DNA from: Bacteroidota bacterium
Lineage (GTDB): Bacteria; Bacteroidota; Ignavibacteria; Ignavibacteriales; Ignavibacteriaceae
NCBI GenBank assembly: GCA_021790055.1
Contig: JAJYIL010000170.1
Span: forward strand, 1 to 6,634
Direction of reading: 5' to 3'
DNA: 6,634 nucleotides
Below, piece after piece: positions 5,942-6,634 of this stretch (positions are counted from its first letter, which is position 1; each line of letters starts with the position of its first letter). Under the pieces are notes generated by a model. That model saw only the letters and a list, made by a program, of their open reading frames with translations, searched no databases and was not told the origin of the DNA. Made by a program: the position numbers and the translations under genes.

Positions 5942-6331
5942 ATGAAAAATCACTTGATTACACTGGTAATAGTAATTCTTATCGTAATAATTGGATTAGC
6001 CTCCTATTCCTATATTTTCAAAATATATGAAACGAAGGTTGAGACATCGGCTCAGAGCCTTTTCGCCGATAATAATTCTAAGGCTATTATAACTGCGGTT
6101 CCTATCAATGCGCTCGGCTTAAGAGTTCCTTTTAGAAAAGTTAGGACAAGGTTTGAAATCTATGAAGGACGAAGTCTTGTTCACGTCATTTCGGAAGACG
6201 AACACTCCGGTAAATTAATTTTGCAAGCTAAGGATAAGTCCGGGAAAATAATCATTTTTGTTAAGCCTGAATTAGCATTGCTGCCTACAATGATCGAAAT
6301 AAATATCTATCCAAACTTTGCCGCTGAATAA
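5942..6331 (+). CDS. Small membrane-anchored protein with beta-rich domain
   Basis: This is a 129-residue protein that I do not recognise. Residues 5-27 are a single hydrophobic segment (ITLVIVILIVIIGLASYSY and onward) after a short basic start, with no signal-peptidase site, so it is probably a membrane anchor with the rest outside the cytoplasm. Residues of about 46-125 alternate hydrophobic and polar residues in strands (SKAIITAVPINALGL, VRTRFEIYEG, KLILQAKD, GKIIIFV, MIEINIYPN), like a small immunoglobulin-type or filamin-type beta-sandwich. There are no cysteines and no catalytic-looking motifs. The ATG at 5942 lies 4 nt after the ATP-grasp stop, behind a weak purine run (GAAAG), so the two genes are probably translated from one mRNA. 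The regular codon pattern and intact signal-anchor support a real gene. Its role is unknown. Confidence 0.75.
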   Translation: MKNHLITLVIVILIVIIGLASYSYIFKIYETKVETSAQSLFADNNSKAIITAVPINALGLRVPFRKVRTRFEIYEGRSLVHVISEDEHSGKLILQAKDKSGKIIIFVKPELALLPTMIEINIYPNFAAE

Positions 6332-6364
6332 TGAATGGACATTCAGAATTTATTATTATTTTTG
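6324..6364 (+). terminator. Weak candidate terminator after the membrane-anchored protein
   Basis: At the stop codon, TGAAT (6332-6336) and ATTCA (6341-6345) can pair around GGAC. Alternatively, CTGAAT (6324-6329) can pair with ATTCAG (6341-6346). A run rich in T follows (TTATTATTATTTTTG). The stem is short and A+T rich, so termination would be inefficient, and read-through into the gene at 6409 is likely. Confidence 0.25.
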
Positions 6365-6408
6365 TTTATGGATTTTTACGGTAATTTAAAAACAAAATTT
6401 GAGGGAAT

Positions 6409-6634
6409 ATGAAAAAGACGATACTACTCACCTCTATTTTGATTCTTGTCTCTACTGCTGTTTTCGCCCAGGGAACTGCGGGCACCAATGCCAAATACGA
6501 ATATAGATACTTAATAGATATGCCTACTGCAGGCATACTTCAGAAAGGCTATGTCGGCGTTACGTCGGATGTGCTTCCGGAAGGCGTTCTAATTGAACGG
6601 CTGGAAGTTGGTGTTTTTGACAACGAGATCGGAA
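6409..6634 (+). CDS. Secreted, probably outer-membrane protein (5' part only)
   Basis: The first 75 codons of a gene that continues beyond the right edge are present. Residues 1-20 are a clear type I signal peptide: Lys2-Lys3, a hydrophobic core, and VFA with cleavage before Gln21. The mature start is followed by YEYRYLIDMPTAGILQKGYV and a strand-like segment ending in LEVGVFDNEIG. From memory, the DMPTAGIL segment followed by a glycine-rich strand resembles the N-terminus of conserved outer-membrane beta-barrel-like proteins of Ignavibacteria and relatives, but this is recollection and no function follows from it. A GAGGG run 3 nt before the ATG is the closest thing to a Shine-Dalgarno sequence in the window. 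The gene starts 77 nt after the preceding stop and may be co-transcribed with it or have its own promoter. Confidence 0.8.
   Translation, partial: MKKTILLTSILILVSTAVFAQGTAGTNAKYEYRYLIDMPTAGILQKGYVGVTSDVLPEGVLIERLEVGVFDNEIG

Noticed and set aside
6394..6401. AAAATTTG as a -7 promoter box for the last gene
   Set aside because: It is one mismatch from TAnnTTTG but lies only 7 nt before the ATG, which would leave essentially no leader.

Overview
The window looks like a chromosomal segment from a low-GC, Gram-negative bacterium of the Bacteroidota/Chlorobi side of the tree, and most probably from the Ignavibacteria. Four things point there: two outer-membrane-type lipoproteins; a DUF4292/LolB-like gene between a TPR lipoprotein and an EnvC-like LytM protein; starts that mostly lack Shine-Dalgarno sequences; and one good Bacteroidetes-type promoter (TTG, 20 nt, TATCTTTG). 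The phylum-level placement is fairly safe. The class-level one is inference.

Layout. Positions 1-517 hold no convincing intact gene, only a possible decayed reading frame on the minus strand. Positions 518-4750 are a three-gene minus-strand cluster, in transcription order: a 603-residue TPR lipoprotein, a 272-residue DUF4292/LolB-like lipoprotein, and a 467-residue coiled-coil plus LytM protein whose zinc site is incomplete (EnvC type). A 263-bp divergent promoter region (4751-5013) separates it from plus-strand genes: a 307-residue ATP-grasp enzyme of unknown product, a 129-residue protein with one membrane anchor and a small beta-rich domain 4 nt downstream, and the 5' end of a secreted, probably outer-membrane protein that runs off the right edge.

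How the genes fit together. The minus-strand cluster is an envelope set. A LolB-like protein would insert lipoproteins or lipid into the outer membrane, an EnvC-like protein would activate peptidoglycan amidases, and the TPR lipoprotein is probably a scaffold. The same TPR-next-to-lolB pairing is known in Pseudomonas, where the TPR lipoprotein (LbcA) governs turnover of LytM-type hydrolases. The plus-strand genes could form a short transcription unit, but no function can be assigned to it.

The most unusual feature is a pair of palindromic elements (about 73 and 81 bp) built from purine-variable heptamers of the form RTCRGAR, mirrored around a 3-nt loop. One lies in the leader of the LolB-like gene. 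The other lies over the start of the EnvC-like gene and is read through in frame, so it encodes about 24 residues ahead of the signal peptide or else supplies a new start codon. The copies are in opposite orientation and bracket the LolB-like gene.
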